From Halomonas stenophila (GTDB lineage: Bacteria; Pseudomonadota; Gammaproteobacteria; Pseudomonadales; Halomonadaceae), in NCBI RefSeq assembly GCF_014192275.1, contig NZ_JACHXR010000010.1, forward strand, positions 1 to 64,000: a stretch of 64,000 bases of DNA. The letters are read 5' to 3'. Each line of letters starts with the position of its first letter. The first letter of the stretch is position 1. A program made the position numbers and the translations under genes. Below the pieces are notes generated by a model. It made no database searches and had not been told where the DNA came from. It saw only the letters and a list, made by a program, of their open reading frames with translations. This document shows positions 17,246-26,440 of this stretch, piece by piece.

Positions 17246-18830
17246 GAACCGTTCCCGCCTCACGGCCCTCGTGCAGATGCAGGACGCGCCGGGCCAGCGC
17301 CAGGGGGGCCGCCTGGTGACTGGCGATGACCAGGGTGCGCCCCTCCGCGGCCAGGGCGGCCAACCCCTCCAGCACCCGGGCCTCGCTGGCCGCATCCAGG
17401 CTGGCGGTGGGCTCGTCGAGGAGCACCAGGGGCGCCGGCGAGAGGAAGACCCGAGCCAGGGCCAGGCGCTGGGCCTGGCCCCCGGAGAGTCCCACGCCGC
17501 GCTCGCCGAGCCGCGTCTCGAGCCCGGCGGGCAAGGCGGCCAGCAGCTCGCCGAGCCCGGCCCGCTCGAGGGCGTGACGCAGGGCGTCCTCGTCGGCCTC
17601 GGGCGCGGCCAGGCGCAGGTTGTCGGCGAGGCTGCCGTGGATCAGCACCGGGCGCTGGTCCATCCACGCGAAGGCATGGTCCGCCGCCACCCGCCGCGCG
17701 CCCTCGGAGGGCCCGACGAAGCCCGCCAGCAGTTGCAGCAGCGTCGACTTGCCGGCCCCCGAGGGCCCGCTCACCCCGACGATCTCGCCCCGGGCGAGCG
17801 TCAGGTCCAGGGGGCCCAGCACCCGCCCCCGCTCGGGGTGCGAGACGCCGGCGCCGACGAGCTCGACGAGGCCCCCGGGGGCCTGGGGCATCGCCTCCCT
17901 GGCATCCGGGGGCCGGCGTGGCCGCTCCGCCAGCAGGGCCACCAGGCCCTCGGCGGCGCCCAGGGCCGCGGCCCGGTCGTGGTAGTGCTGGGCGAGGCTG
18001 CGCAGCGGCTGGAAGAATTCCGGGGCCAGCAGCAGCACGAGGAGCCCGCTGAACAGGGTCAGCGCGTCCGCCGGGCCATAGCCGATATAGCCCAGCAGGC
18101 CGAAGCCCACGTAGATGGCCACCATGGCGATGGCCACGGCTGCGAAGAACTCGAGGACCGCCGAGGACAGGAAGGCCAGGCGCAGGGTGCGCATGCTGCG
18201 ACGCCGATAGTCGTCGGCGGCGGCATGCACCTCGCGGGTGGCCGCCCGGGTGTGGCCGAACAGCTGCAGGGTGGTGAGGCCCCGCACCCGATCGATGAAA
18301 TGCCGCGACAGCCGCGAGACGGCGTCGAACTGCTCGCGGTTGAGCCGCTCGGCCCCCATGCCGACCAGGGCCATGAACAGCGGGATCAGCGGTGCGGCGA
18401 GCAGCAGGAACAGCGCCGCCAGCCAGTCCAGCCAGGCCACCACGGCGAGGATCAGCAGCGGCATGGCCACGGCCAGCTGACGCTGGGGCAGGAAACGGGC
18501 CACATAGCCGTCCAGGGCCTCGACCTGGTCCACGACCCGGTTGGCGAGACTGGCCGTGTGGTGGCCGGCGACGCCCACGGGCCCCAGCTCCGCCAGGTGG
18601 TCGAGCAGCTGCGCCCTGGCCCGGGTCCGCAGGCGCAGGCTGGCGGCGAGCCCGGCGGCGTCCTGGCCCCACTGGGCCAGGGCCCGCAACACGAGCAGCG
18701 CCGCCAGCGCCAGAAAGCCCGGCACCAGGGCCGAAAGCGGCGTGCCGTCCACCAGCAGGGCCGCCACCAGCCAGGCCAGCAGGGTCAGCTGGGCGACGGT
18801 CAGGCCGCCGGCGACGAGCCCGGCGGCCAC
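17238..18830 (-). CDS. cydD: ABC transporter CydD (thiol reductant exporter subunit)
   Basis: Partner of CydC. ABC ATPase motifs are SGPSGAGKSTLLQLLAG, LSGGQAQRLALARV and LVLLDEPTASLD, preceded by a six-helix membrane domain. The first usual start is the GTG at 18830 (530 residues), but this misses the expected N-terminus. The frame is open upstream for 28 more codons to 18914, encoding TARRWLARLAHAERRWLAL just as CydD proteins begin, with no ATG, GTG or TTG. The probable true start is therefore non-canonical, perhaps ATC at 18914, eight bases after GGGAGGG and overlapping the cydB stop. Coordinates given are the conservative form. Confidence 0.88.
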   Translation of the reverse strand: MAAGLVAGGLTVAQLTLLAWLVAALLVDGTPLSALVPGFLALAALLVLRALAQWGQDAAGLAASLRLRTRARAQLLDHLAELGPVGVAGHHTASLANRVVDQVEALDGYVARFLPQRQLAVAMPLLILAVVAWLDWLAALFLLLAAPLIPLFMALVGMGAERLNREQFDAVSRLSRHFIDRVRGLTTLQLFGHTRAATREVHAAADDYRRRSMRTLRLAFLSSAVLEFFAAVAIAMVAIYVGFGLLGYIGYGPADALTLFSGLLVLLLAPEFFQPLRSLAQHYHDRAAALGAAEGLVALLAERPRRPPDAREAMPQAPGGLVELVGAGVSHPERGRVLGPLDLTLARGEIVGVSGPSGAGKSTLLQLLAGFVGPSEGARRVAADHAFAWMDQRPVLIHGSLADNLRLAAPEADEDALRHALERAGLGELLAALPAGLETRLGERGVGLSGGQAQRLALARVFLSPAPLVLLDEPTASLDAASEARVLEGLAALAAEGRTLVIASHQAAPLALARRVLHLHEGREAGTVHG

Positions 18831-18906
18831 CGCCAGGGCCAGCCACCGGCGCTCGGCGTGCGCCAGGCGCGCCAGCCAGCGGCGGGCGGTGAGCGTCTCG
18901 GTGGCC

Positions 18907-19908
18907 TCAGTGATACCCCTCGCCCTCCCGGACCTTGCCGCGGAAGATCCAGTAGGTCCAGGCGGTATAGGCCAGCACGATGGGAATCACGAAGAGCATC
19001 CCGAGCAGCAGGAAGAGCTGGGATTCCGGCGCCGAGGCGGCCTCCCAGAGGGTGTAGTCCGGCGGCACGATCACCGGCCACTTGCTCACCACCAGTCCCA
19101 GGTAGGTGAAGACGAACAGCCCCAGGGTGGCGATGAACGGCTGGCCCTCGCGGCGCTCCTGCACCGAGCGCCACAGCCAGGCCGCACTGGCCAGCGCCAA
19201 CGCCGGGAAGATCCAGATCAGGTGCAGCTGGCCGAACCAGCGGTCACGCACGTAATCGTCGACGAAGGGCGTCCACAGGCTGATGACGGCGAACACCGCC
19301 AGCACCGCCAGCAGCAGCCGCGGGGCCAGCCGGTAGGCCCAGTCCTGGGTATGGCCCTCGCTCTTCATGATCAGCCAGGTGGCGCCGAGCAGGGCATAGC
19401 CCGCCATCAGGCCGACCCCGGTGAGGATGGTAAAGGGCGTGAGCCAGTCCAGGGGCCCGCCGACATAGACGAAGTCCTCCACGGCGAAGCCCTGGATATA
19501 GGTGCCCACGACCGCGCCCTGGGCGAAGGCGGCCACCGCCGAGCCCCAGCAGAAGGCGCGGTTCCACCAGCGGCGGTTGCGGTGGGACTTGAAGCGGAAC
19601 TCGAAGGCGATGCCGCGGAAGATCAGCCCGGCCAGCATCAGGAAGACGCCGATATAGAGCGCCGGCAGGAAGACCGCATAGACCAGCGGGAAGGCCGCCA
19701 GCAGGCCGGCCCCACCCAGCACCAGCCAGGTCTCGTTGCCGTCCCACACCGGCGCCACCGAGTTCATCATCACGTCCCGGCTGCCCTCGTCCGGGGCGAA
19801 GGGGAAGAGGATCCCCACGCCCAGGTCGAAGCCGTCCATCAGCACGTACATGATCACGCCAAAGCCGATGATGGCGGCCCAGATCAGCGACAGATCGAAC
19901 ATTTCCAT
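18907..19908 (-). CDS. cydB: Cytochrome bd ubiquinol oxidase subunit II
   Basis: A 333-residue inner-membrane subunit with eight or nine hydrophobic segments. The opening IIGFGVIMYVLMDGFDLGVG and the APVWDGNETWLVLGGAGLLA segment are diagnostic of CydB/CioB. Its short length suits the short-Q-loop, CioB-like class. Starts three bases after the cydA stop and is followed by cydD, forming a cydABDC operon that makes oxidase and assembly exporter together. No small cydX-like ORF was found after it. Confidence 0.95.
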   Translation of the reverse strand: MEMFDLSLIWAAIIGFGVIMYVLMDGFDLGVGILFPFAPDEGSRDVMMNSVAPVWDGNETWLVLGGAGLLAAFPLVYAVFLPALYIGVFLMLAGLIFRGIAFEFRFKSHRNRRWWNRAFCWGSAVAAFAQGAVVGTYIQGFAVEDFVYVGGPLDWLTPFTILTGVGLMAGYALLGATWLIMKSEGHTQDWAYRLAPRLLLAVLAVFAVISLWTPFVDDYVRDRWFGQLHLIWIFPALALASAAWLWRSVQERREGQPFIATLGLFVFTYLGLVVSKWPVIVPPDYTLWEAASAPESQLFLLLGMLFVIPIVLAYTAWTYWIFRGKVREGEGYH

Positions 19909-19911
19909 GGC

Positions 19912-21330
19912 TCAGCTCCTCCCCGGGTGGCTGGCGGCGTCTTCGAAGGGCACGTGGGCGGCGGAGAGGGGGCGCTTGGGCCGCTCGACCTCGTCCTCGT
20001 GGGGCGCCTCGGGCAGCATGCCCTGGCGGACCACCCGGGTCAGGTAGAGCACCCCGGCCCAGAACACCACGGCATAGACCAGGCCATAGCCGACCAGGGT
20101 GAACAGCGCCATGCCCCCGGTCAGCGAGGGGGTCACGGCCTCGGCCTGGCTCATGATGCCGTAGACCAGCCAGGGGGCGCGGCCGGTCTCGGTGACGAAC
20201 CAGCCGGCGAGCACGGCCAGGAAGGGCGTCACCGACATCAGCCGCATCAGTTGCAGGTAGCCGCGATGCGCATGGAGCCCGAAGAGCCGCCCCTTGAGGC
20301 GCAGCCAGAGCCCGGCGACCGCCACGGCGATCATCGCGAAGCCCAGCCCCACCATGACGCGGAAGGACCAGAAGACGATCCACACCGGCGGCTGTTCCGC
20401 CGGGGGCACCTCACTGATCCCCGGCAACTCGCCGTCCAGGTGATGGGTCAGGATCAGGCTGGCCAGCCCCGGGATGCCGAGTTCGAAGCGATTCTCCTGG
20501 GCCTCCTGATCGGGCCAGGCGAACAGCAGCAGGGGGGCGCCCTGCCGGGTTTCCCAGTTGCCTTCCATGGCCGCCACCTTGGTCGGCTGGTGCTCCAGGG
20601 TGTTGAGGCCATGGAAGTCCCCCACCACCGCCTGGGTCGGGGCCAGCACCAGCAACAACCACAGGCACATGGAGAAGGCCTTGCGGTTGGCCTCGACGTC
20701 GCGGTCGATCAGCAGGTACCAGGCGCTGACGCCGGCCACCACGAAGCCCCCGGTGAGGAAGGACGCCAGCACCATATGGGTGAAGCGATAGGGGAAGGAG
20801 GGATTGAAGATCGCCTCGCTCCAGTCGGTGACGTGGAAGCGCCCGTCGATCAGTTCCATGCCCACCGGCGTCTGCATCCAGCTGTTGGCGGCGAGGATCC
20901 AGAAGGCCGAGATGAAGGTGCCGATGGCCACCATGATCGAGGCGAAGAGATGCACCCCCTGGGGCACCTTGCCGCGGCCGAACAGCAGCACGCCGAGGAA
21001 GGCCGCCTCCAGGAAGAAGGCCGTGACCACCTCATAGCTGAGCATCGGTCCGAGGAAGTTCGCGGCCGCGAGGGAGAAGTTGCTCCAGTTGGTGCCGAAC
21101 TGGAAGGACATCACGATCCCCGAGACCACGCCCATGCCGAACACCACGGCGAAGACCCGTGCCCAGAAGATCGCCAGGCGCTCCCAGGCGGGGTTCTGGG
21201 TACGATAGAAGAGGCCATTGAGCACGGCGAGATAGGATGCCAGGCCGATGGAGAACACCGGGAAGATGGCATGAAAGGACACCACGAAGGCGAACTGCAA
21301 CCGCGACAACAGCAGGGGATCTAGCTCCAT
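19912..21330 (-). CDS. cydA: Cytochrome bd ubiquinol oxidase subunit I
   Basis: The haem-bearing quinol oxidase subunit, 472 residues from the ATG at 21330, preceded by GAGGAG. The N-terminal FAFVVSFHAIFPVFSIG carries the haem b595 histidine, and GWFVTETGRAPWLVYG is the conserved quinol-site motif, with RAPW where E. coli has RQPW. The Q-loop region between WPDQEAQENRFELGIPG and WIVFWSFRVMVGLG is short, as in cyanide-insensitive (CioA-like) oxidases. It supports respiration at low oxygen or under inhibition. First gene of the operon. Confidence 0.95.
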   Translation of the reverse strand: MELDPLLLSRLQFAFVVSFHAIFPVFSIGLASYLAVLNGLFYRTQNPAWERLAIFWARVFAVVFGMGVVSGIVMSFQFGTNWSNFSLAAANFLGPMLSYEVVTAFFLEAAFLGVLLFGRGKVPQGVHLFASIMVAIGTFISAFWILAANSWMQTPVGMELIDGRFHVTDWSEAIFNPSFPYRFTHMVLASFLTGGFVVAGVSAWYLLIDRDVEANRKAFSMCLWLLLVLAPTQAVVGDFHGLNTLEHQPTKVAAMEGNWETRQGAPLLLFAWPDQEAQENRFELGIPGLASLILTHHLDGELPGISEVPPAEQPPVWIVFWSFRVMVGLGFAMIAVAVAGLWLRLKGRLFGLHAHRGYLQLMRLMSVTPFLAVLAGWFVTETGRAPWLVYGIMSQAEAVTPSLTGGMALFTLVGYGLVYAVVFWAGVLYLTRVVRQGMLPEAPHEDEVERPKRPLSAAHVPFEDAASHPGRS

Positions 21331-21365
21331 GAGACACTCCTCGGTCCTGCGGGCGAAGGGGCAAG

Positions 21366-21398
21366 GATGCACCGGGCACTGGCCGTGCCCGGTGCATC
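21366..21398 (-). promoter_or_regulatory. Perfect hairpin in the cydA leader
   Basis: A 14-bp perfect inverted repeat (GATGCACCGGGCAC and its complement) encloses a 5-base loop, 36-68 bases before the cydA ATG. No T-run follows on either strand. It could be a leader structure, a protein-binding palindrome, or the end of the upstream exchanger transcript. Confidence 0.6.
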
Positions 21399-21530
21399 GG
21401 ACGCGGGAGCGTCCTGCCGCATTCATCGGTCGTGCCTGAACAGCCTAGCCAATCCCGACGGATGGCGGGCTCGCGCGTCACCCGGCCAGCGCACATTCAG
21501 GCAATCCCCGCCATCATACCCCCGGCACGG

Positions 21531-21568
21531 GACGAGGCGAGGTCTTGCCCGTGCCGGGCGCTGTGTCG
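21531..21568 (-). terminator. Possible terminator hairpin after the exchanger gene
   Basis: CCCGGCACGGG (21531-21541) pairs with CCCGTGCCGGG (21558-21568), 11 bp with a 16-base loop, beginning 20 bases after the exchanger stop on the minus strand. There is no T-tract, so intrinsic termination is uncertain. Confidence 0.45.
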
Positions 21569-21588
21569 CGTTGTCGCAGCCGGCCGGC

Positions 21589-22572
21589 TCAGGCCGTCGC
21601 GCTGCCGACCACCAGGCTGATCATGAAACCGATATAGGCCGTGTACATCGCCAGCAGTGCCCCGCCCTCGAGGCGGTTGATGCGCCCTGCCCGCCCCCGC
21701 CAGCCCATGGCGAAGACCATCATCAGCACGGTCATGGCGGTCATCAGGCTCCAGTCGCGCAGCAGCACCTCGCGGCCGGCGTCGATGGGCGCGATCACCG
21801 CGGCGAGCCCCACCACCCCGAGGGTGTTGAAGAGGTTGGAGCCCACCACGTTGCCGAGCACCAGGTCATGCTCGCCCCGCCGCAGGGCGCTCAGCGAGGA
21901 CGCCAGTTCCGGCAGCGAGGTGCCCACGGCCACCACCGTCAGGCCGATGATCAGGTCGCTGACGCCGAAGCTCTGGGCGATGGCCACCGCCCCCCAGACC
22001 AGCAGCCGGGAGCTCGCCACCAGCAGCACCAGGCCGATGCCCGTCCAGGCCAGGGACGCGCGCAGCGACATGGGATGGGACGCCAGATCGGTCTCGGTGT
22101 CGGCGGAGAGGGGGTCGCTGCCATCGCGCAGCCCCTTGACGACGCTGACCGCCATGAATCCCCCCAGCAGCACCAGCAGCAGCACGCCCTCCAGGCGAGC
22201 GATGCCGCCGCCCAGCAGCAGCAGCGCCGACAGCAGGGTCGCGGCCCCCAGCACCGGCAGTTCCCGGCGGACCACACCCGAATGTACCGCCAGCGGCGAG
22301 ATCAGCGCCACCAGGCCCAGGATCAGGCCGATATTGGCGATGTTCGAGCCGTAGGCGTTACCCAGGGCCAGGCCGGGATTGCCCTGCCCGGCCGCGATGG
22401 CCGAGACCACCAGCTCCGGCGCCGAGGTACCGAAGCCGATCACCAGCATGCCGATCAACAGGGGGGAAAGGCCGAGTCGTGCAGAGGTCGCGGCGGCACC
22501 GTCGATGAAGCGCTCGGCGCTCCATACCAGCAGGATCAGGCCTGCCACCACCGCCAGAACGGGAAGCATCAT
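21589..22572 (-). CDS. Calcium/sodium antiporter (CaCA family, YrbG-like)
   Basis: An inner-membrane cation exchanger of 327 residues with about ten membrane segments in two inverted halves. Both alpha repeats are clear: GFGTSAPELVVSAIAAG followed by GNAYGSNIANIGL in the first half, and VGTSLPELASSLSALRRG followed by GNVVGSNLFNTLG in the second. The acidic residues that bind the ions are present in each. Start taken at the ATG at 22572, seven bases after GGAG; an upstream in-frame start (22593) has no ribosome site. Single gene between the cyd operon and divergent pqiA. Confidence 0.93.
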   Translation of the reverse strand: MMLPVLAVVAGLILLVWSAERFIDGAAATSARLGLSPLLIGMLVIGFGTSAPELVVSAIAAGQGNPGLALGNAYGSNIANIGLILGLVALISPLAVHSGVVRRELPVLGAATLLSALLLLGGGIARLEGVLLLVLLGGFMAVSVVKGLRDGSDPLSADTETDLASHPMSLRASLAWTGIGLVLLVASSRLLVWGAVAIAQSFGVSDLIIGLTVVAVGTSLPELASSLSALRRGEHDLVLGNVVGSNLFNTLGVVGLAAVIAPIDAGREVLLRDWSLMTAMTVLMMVFAMGWRGRAGRINRLEGGALLAMYTAYIGFMISLVVGSATA

Positions 22573-22683
22573 GGGATCTCCAAGGGGGAACATTCAGGCC
22601 CGCATGTTTGACTATGGTGCCCCCGGCGTCAACGTGACACACTCCGTAACAGTGCCGTTTATCGTCAGGAGGACCCCTCGCCA

Positions 22684-24048
22684 GTGCCAAGGCCGGCCTT
22701 TCGCCATGTCGCCCTGCCCCGGCAAGCGCCCCTCGTGGATCGCGCCCCGCCGGAAGTCCGGGTCTCCCGGCGACGCCTGCGCGCGTGCCACGAGTGCGAC
22801 TGGCTGATGGCCCTCCCGCCCCTGCATGCCGGCGAGCAGGCCGTCTGCCCGCGCTGCCGCCATCCGCAGGTCCGACGCCACCGCTACCCCGCCCAGCGCA
22901 GCCTGGCCCTGTCCCTCGCCGCCCTGACGGCGCTGGCCCTGGCCGTGGCCTTCCCCTTTCTCGGCTTCAGCGTCAGCGGCGTCGGCAACCGCATCGAGCT
23001 GACCCAGACCGCCGCCCAGCTGATCGGCCACGCCGCGCCCCTGGTGGCGATCGCGGTGCTGTTGACCATCCTGGTGCTGCCGGCCCTCTACCTCGCCGGC
23101 GTCGTCTGGCTCCAGGCGGGGCTGCTGCGGGGCTCGCCCCTGCCGGCGAGCCGGGGCATCGCCCGCACCCTGGCCCATCTGGAGCCCTGGATGATGGCCG
23201 ACGTCTTCCTGATCGGCACCCTGGTCAGCCTGATCAAGATCGCGGGACTCGCCCAGGTGGAACTGGGCCCCTCCTTCTGGGCCTTCGGGGCCTTCGCCCT
23301 GTTGCTGCTGGCCACCTCCCAGTCGGTGGATCGCGACTGGCTATGGTTCGCCCTGGCCGGGGAGCCGAGCGCCCCGGACGGCAGCCGCACCGGCGAGACC
23401 GCCGCCGCCCAGGGCCTCACCGGCTGCCCCACCTGCGGCCTGGTCAATCGACTCGAGGCCGACGGCAAGGGCCGCTGCCGGCGCTGCCACGAGCCCCTGC
23501 ATTCGCGCCATCCGCGGAGCATCCAGCGCACCTGGGCGCTGCTCGCCGCGGCGGCCATCTGCTACGTTCCGGCCAACGTCTACCCGATCATGACCACCAC
23601 CAGCCTGGGCCGCAGCAGCCCGTCCACCATCGTCGGCGGCATCGTCGAGCTGATCGAGATGGGCTCCTGGCCGGTGGCACTGGTGATCCTGGTGGCCAGC
23701 GTGATCGTGCCGGTGGGCAAGCTGCTGGCCCTGTCCTGGCTGTGCCTGGTGGCGCCCCGGGCCCACAACCACTTCGCGCTGTCGCGCACCCGGCTGTATC
23801 GGCTGACCGAGTTCATCGGCCGCTGGTCGATGGTCGACATCTTCGTGGTCGCCATCCTGGTCGCGCTGATCCGCGCCGGCAACCTGATGTCGGTCACGCC
23901 CGGCCCCGCGGCCCTGGCCTTCGGCGCCGTGGTGGTGCTCACCATGCTGGCGGCCATGAGCTTCGACCCCAGGCTGATCTGGGACATCCCTACGCCCCCG
24001 AGACCTGCAGCGGACAAGGACGCAGCCCATGAACGACTCGCCCCGTGA
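22684..24048 (+). CDS. pqiA: PqiA-like inner-membrane protein
   Basis: Membrane component of the Pqi MCE lipid-transport system, 454 residues. Two zinc-ribbon-like cysteine pairs, CHEC with CPRC near residues 35-58 and CPTC with CRRC near 245-268, each precede a block of four membrane segments, the duplicated PqiA layout. The segment CYVPANVYPIMTTTSLGR and GSWPVALVILVASVIVPVGK are typical. The start is a GTG preceded at some distance by AGGAGG. The gene overlaps pqiB by 20 bases. Confidence 0.93.
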   Translation: MPRPAFRHVALPRQAPLVDRAPPEVRVSRRRLRACHECDWLMALPPLHAGEQAVCPRCRHPQVRRHRYPAQRSLALSLAALTALALAVAFPFLGFSVSGVGNRIELTQTAAQLIGHAAPLVAIAVLLTILVLPALYLAGVVWLQAGLLRGSPLPASRGIARTLAHLEPWMMADVFLIGTLVSLIKIAGLAQVELGPSFWAFGAFALLLLATSQSVDRDWLWFALAGEPSAPDGSRTGETAAAQGLTGCPTCGLVNRLEADGKGRCRRCHEPLHSRHPRSIQRTWALLAAAAICYVPANVYPIMTTTSLGRSSPSTIVGGIVELIEMGSWPVALVILVASVIVPVGKLLALSWLCLVAPRAHNHFALSRTRLYRLTEFIGRWSMVDIFVVAILVALIRAGNLMSVTPGPAALAFGAVVVLTMLAAMSFDPRLIWDIPTPPRPAADKDAAHERLAP

Positions 24049-25711
24049 CGACACGGCCGACGATGTGCACCGTGCCCGGGCCACGCCCCAGGCACCGCTC
24101 TCGCCGATCTGGATCGTGCCCATCGTGGCGCTGCTGATCGGCGCCTGGCTGGTCTACGACAACTACCTCGGTCGCGGTCCCCTGATCACCCTGACCATGG
24201 AGAGCGCCGACGGCATCGAGGCCGGCAGCACCCTGATCAAGACCCGCAACGTGGAGATCGGCCGGGTGGAGGCGGTATCGCTGTCGGATGACCTCTCCCG
24301 GGTGGTGATCAAGGCGCGGATGAAGCCCGAGGCCACCCCCCTGCTCGTCGAGGACAGCACCTTCTGGGTGGTCAAGCCGCGCATCGGCCGGGAGGGCATC
24401 AGCGGCCTGAACACCGTGCTCTCCGGCGCCTACCTGCAGCTCGAGCCGGGGCGCAGCGAGGAGGACGAGCGCACCTTCCGGGTCAGCGAGCAGCCGCCGG
24501 TGGCGCCTCCCGGGGCCGAGGGCCTGAGGGTCAACCTGATCAGCCAGCTGGGCAGCTCCCTGACTGTCGGTGACCCGGTCACCTACCAGGGCTTCGCCGT
24601 GGGCCGCGTCGAGGAGGCGGATTTCGAGGTGGAGTCCCGGCGCATGCACCACCGCATCTTCATCGAGAGCCCCTACCACCGCCTAGTCACCGAGAACACG
24701 CGCTTCTGGACCGCCAGTGGCGTCGACCTGCGTCTCGACTCCGAGGGCGTGCGCGTGCAGCTGGAGTCCCTGGAGGCACTGCTCGGCGGCGGGGTGACCT
24801 TCGGCGTGCCCGAGGACCTCCCCCGCGGCCTGCCCGCCGACCCCGACACCACCTTCACCCTCTATGCCGACGAGGACAGCGCCCGGCAGGGCACCTTCGA
24901 TCGCTACCTCGAGTACGTGCTGCTGATCGAGGACACGGTCCGCGGGCTGAGCCGCGGCGCCCCGGTGGAGTTCCGCGGCGTGCGGGTCGGCACGGTGGCC
25001 AGCGTGCCCTGGAACTTCACCGCGCCCCAGCCCGACGGGCGGGACCGGCTGGCCATCCCGGTGCTGATCCGCATCGAGCCCCAGCGGCTGGGCATCGACA
25101 GCCAGGCGCTGGACCTCGAGGACTGGCGGGCTCGCTTCGACCGGCTCTTCCAGCGTGGCCTGCAGGCATCGCTGAAGAGCGGCAGCCTGCTGACCGGGGC
25201 GCTGTTCGTGGACCTGACCCTCGACCGCCAGCGGGCCGGCGAGTACCAGCCCGAGACCTTCGCCGAGCGCACCGTCTTCCCCACCACCTCCGGTGGCCTG
25301 GCCCAGATCCAGGCCCAGGTCACGGCCCTGCTCGACAAGCTCAACGAGCTCGAGGTGGCGCCGATCCTCGACGGCCTGGCCCGCAACCTCGCCACCTCGG
25401 AGGCGATGCTCGAGGAAGTCCGCGAGCTCACCGCCGGGGTGCAGACCCTGCTCGACGACCCGGGCACCCGAGCGCTGCCCGGCAACCTCAACGCCACCCT
25501 GCAGGAGCTGCGCGGCACCCTCGAGGGCCTCTCGCCCGAGGCCCCGGCCTACCGCGACCTGACCGACACCCTCGACCAGGTCGAGCGGCTGATGCGCGAC
25601 CTGCAGCCGATGGCCCGCCAGTTGGGTGACGATCCCCGCGCCCTGCTATTCGACAGCCTGCAGACCGAGGACCCGATGCCTCGTGCCCCGACCGGGAGGA
25701 GCCCGCCATGA
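24029..25711 (+). CDS. pqiB: PqiB-like MCE-domain protein
   Basis: Periplasm-spanning MCE protein, 560 residues, that forms a tunnel for lipids between the membranes. A single N-terminal membrane anchor (IWIVPIVALLIGAWLVYDNY, about residues 30-50) is followed by three MCE repeats: ESADGIEAGSTLIKTRNVEIG, VGDPVTYQGFAVGRV, and GAPVEFRGVRVGTV. A long C-terminal helical part from about residue 430 completes the needle. Overlaps pqiA and, through ATGA, pqiC. Confidence 0.94.
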   Translation: MNDSPRDDTADDVHRARATPQAPLSPIWIVPIVALLIGAWLVYDNYLGRGPLITLTMESADGIEAGSTLIKTRNVEIGRVEAVSLSDDLSRVVIKARMKPEATPLLVEDSTFWVVKPRIGREGISGLNTVLSGAYLQLEPGRSEEDERTFRVSEQPPVAPPGAEGLRVNLISQLGSSLTVGDPVTYQGFAVGRVEEADFEVESRRMHHRIFIESPYHRLVTENTRFWTASGVDLRLDSEGVRVQLESLEALLGGGVTFGVPEDLPRGLPADPDTTFTLYADEDSARQGTFDRYLEYVLLIEDTVRGLSRGAPVEFRGVRVGTVASVPWNFTAPQPDGRDRLAIPVLIRIEPQRLGIDSQALDLEDWRARFDRLFQRGLQASLKSGSLLTGALFVDLTLDRQRAGEYQPETFAERTVFPTTSGGLAQIQAQVTALLDKLNELEVAPILDGLARNLATSEAMLEEVRELTAGVQTLLDDPGTRALPGNLNATLQELRGTLEGLSPEAPAYRDLTDTLDQVERLMRDLQPMARQLGDDPRALLFDSLQTEDPMPRAPTGRSPP

Positions 25712-26298
25712 CCCGTGCCCAAGGCCTCGCCATCCTGTTGCCCCTGCTGTGGCTGGGCGGCTGCGCCGTCGGTGGCGAGCCGCCGACCCGCTATACCCTG
25801 CCCGACGATGCCGCACGCCCGTCCGATCGGGCCTCGGGCGCGGCGGCCCGCCACCAGCTGGTGCTGCGCCCGCTGCGCCTGGCCCGCTACCTGGACGTCG
25901 AGGGCATCGTCTTCCAGCTCGATGACATCACCCTGCAGGAGGCCAGCGGCCACCGGTGGGTCGAGCCCCTGGGCCGGCAGCTCGAGCGCGGCCTGCGCGA
26001 GCGGCTCGCCCATCGGCTTCCGGAAACCCGGGTAATGCTCGAGGCCGACGCCGGGGCCGAGACCTCGCAGCGACTGCGCGTCGAGGTGGAGCGCTTCCAG
26101 GGCCGCCACGACGGCCTGGCCGTCACCGAGGGCCGCTGGCAGCTGCGCGACGCCGACGGCCACCTGCTGGCCCTCGAGCCCTTCCGGGTGACCACGCCCC
26201 TGGCGGCCGACGGCTACCCCGCCCTGGTGCGCGCCCTGGGACACGGCTGGGACAGCGTCGCCGACGAGATCGCCGCCGACATTCGCCGGCTGCGCTGA
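25708..26298 (+). CDS. pqiC: PqiC-like outer-membrane lipoprotein
   Basis: A 196-residue lipoprotein that docks the PqiB tunnel at the outer membrane. The signal peptide has the lipobox LGGC at about residues 17-20, followed by the ABC-transporter-auxiliary-like start PTRYTLPDD. The conserved later segment VEVERFQGRHDGLAVTEGRW agrees with the PqiC/DUF330 family. Its ATG overlaps the pqiB stop in ATGA. Confidence 0.9.
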   Translation: MTRAQGLAILLPLLWLGGCAVGGEPPTRYTLPDDAARPSDRASGAAARHQLVLRPLRLARYLDVEGIVFQLDDITLQEASGHRWVEPLGRQLERGLRERLAHRLPETRVMLEADAGAETSQRLRVEVERFQGRHDGLAVTEGRWQLRDADGHLLALEPFRVTTPLAADGYPALVRALGHGWDSVADEIAADIRRLR

Positions 26299-26309
26299 CG
26301 GCGCCGCTG

Positions 26310-26318
26310 TGGCATAAT
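26310..26318 (+). promoter_or_regulatory. Possible extended -10 promoter for rhlE
   Basis: TGGCATAAT reads as an extended -10 element (TGn followed by CATAAT) 12 bases after the pqiC stop and about 120 bases before the helicase ATG. No good -35 hexamer is seen, as is usual for this promoter type. It implies a leader of about 115 bases. Confidence 0.4.
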
Positions 26319-26440
26319 GCCCCCTCTCGCGGCTCCCTCGGTCCCTTCCGCCGCGTCTTACCCCATTCCCACGCCCCGGCCCGGGACTGGCCAGTCGCAC
26401 TTCCGACTGGCGCGGACCGAGGCGTTGTTGCGGAGACCGC

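Noticed and set aside
18541-21324. 927-codon plus-strand ORF opposite cydD-cydB-cydA
   Set aside because: Composition is His/Gln/Glu/Gly-biased with no domain, and the opposite strand has three clear genes with all family motifs.
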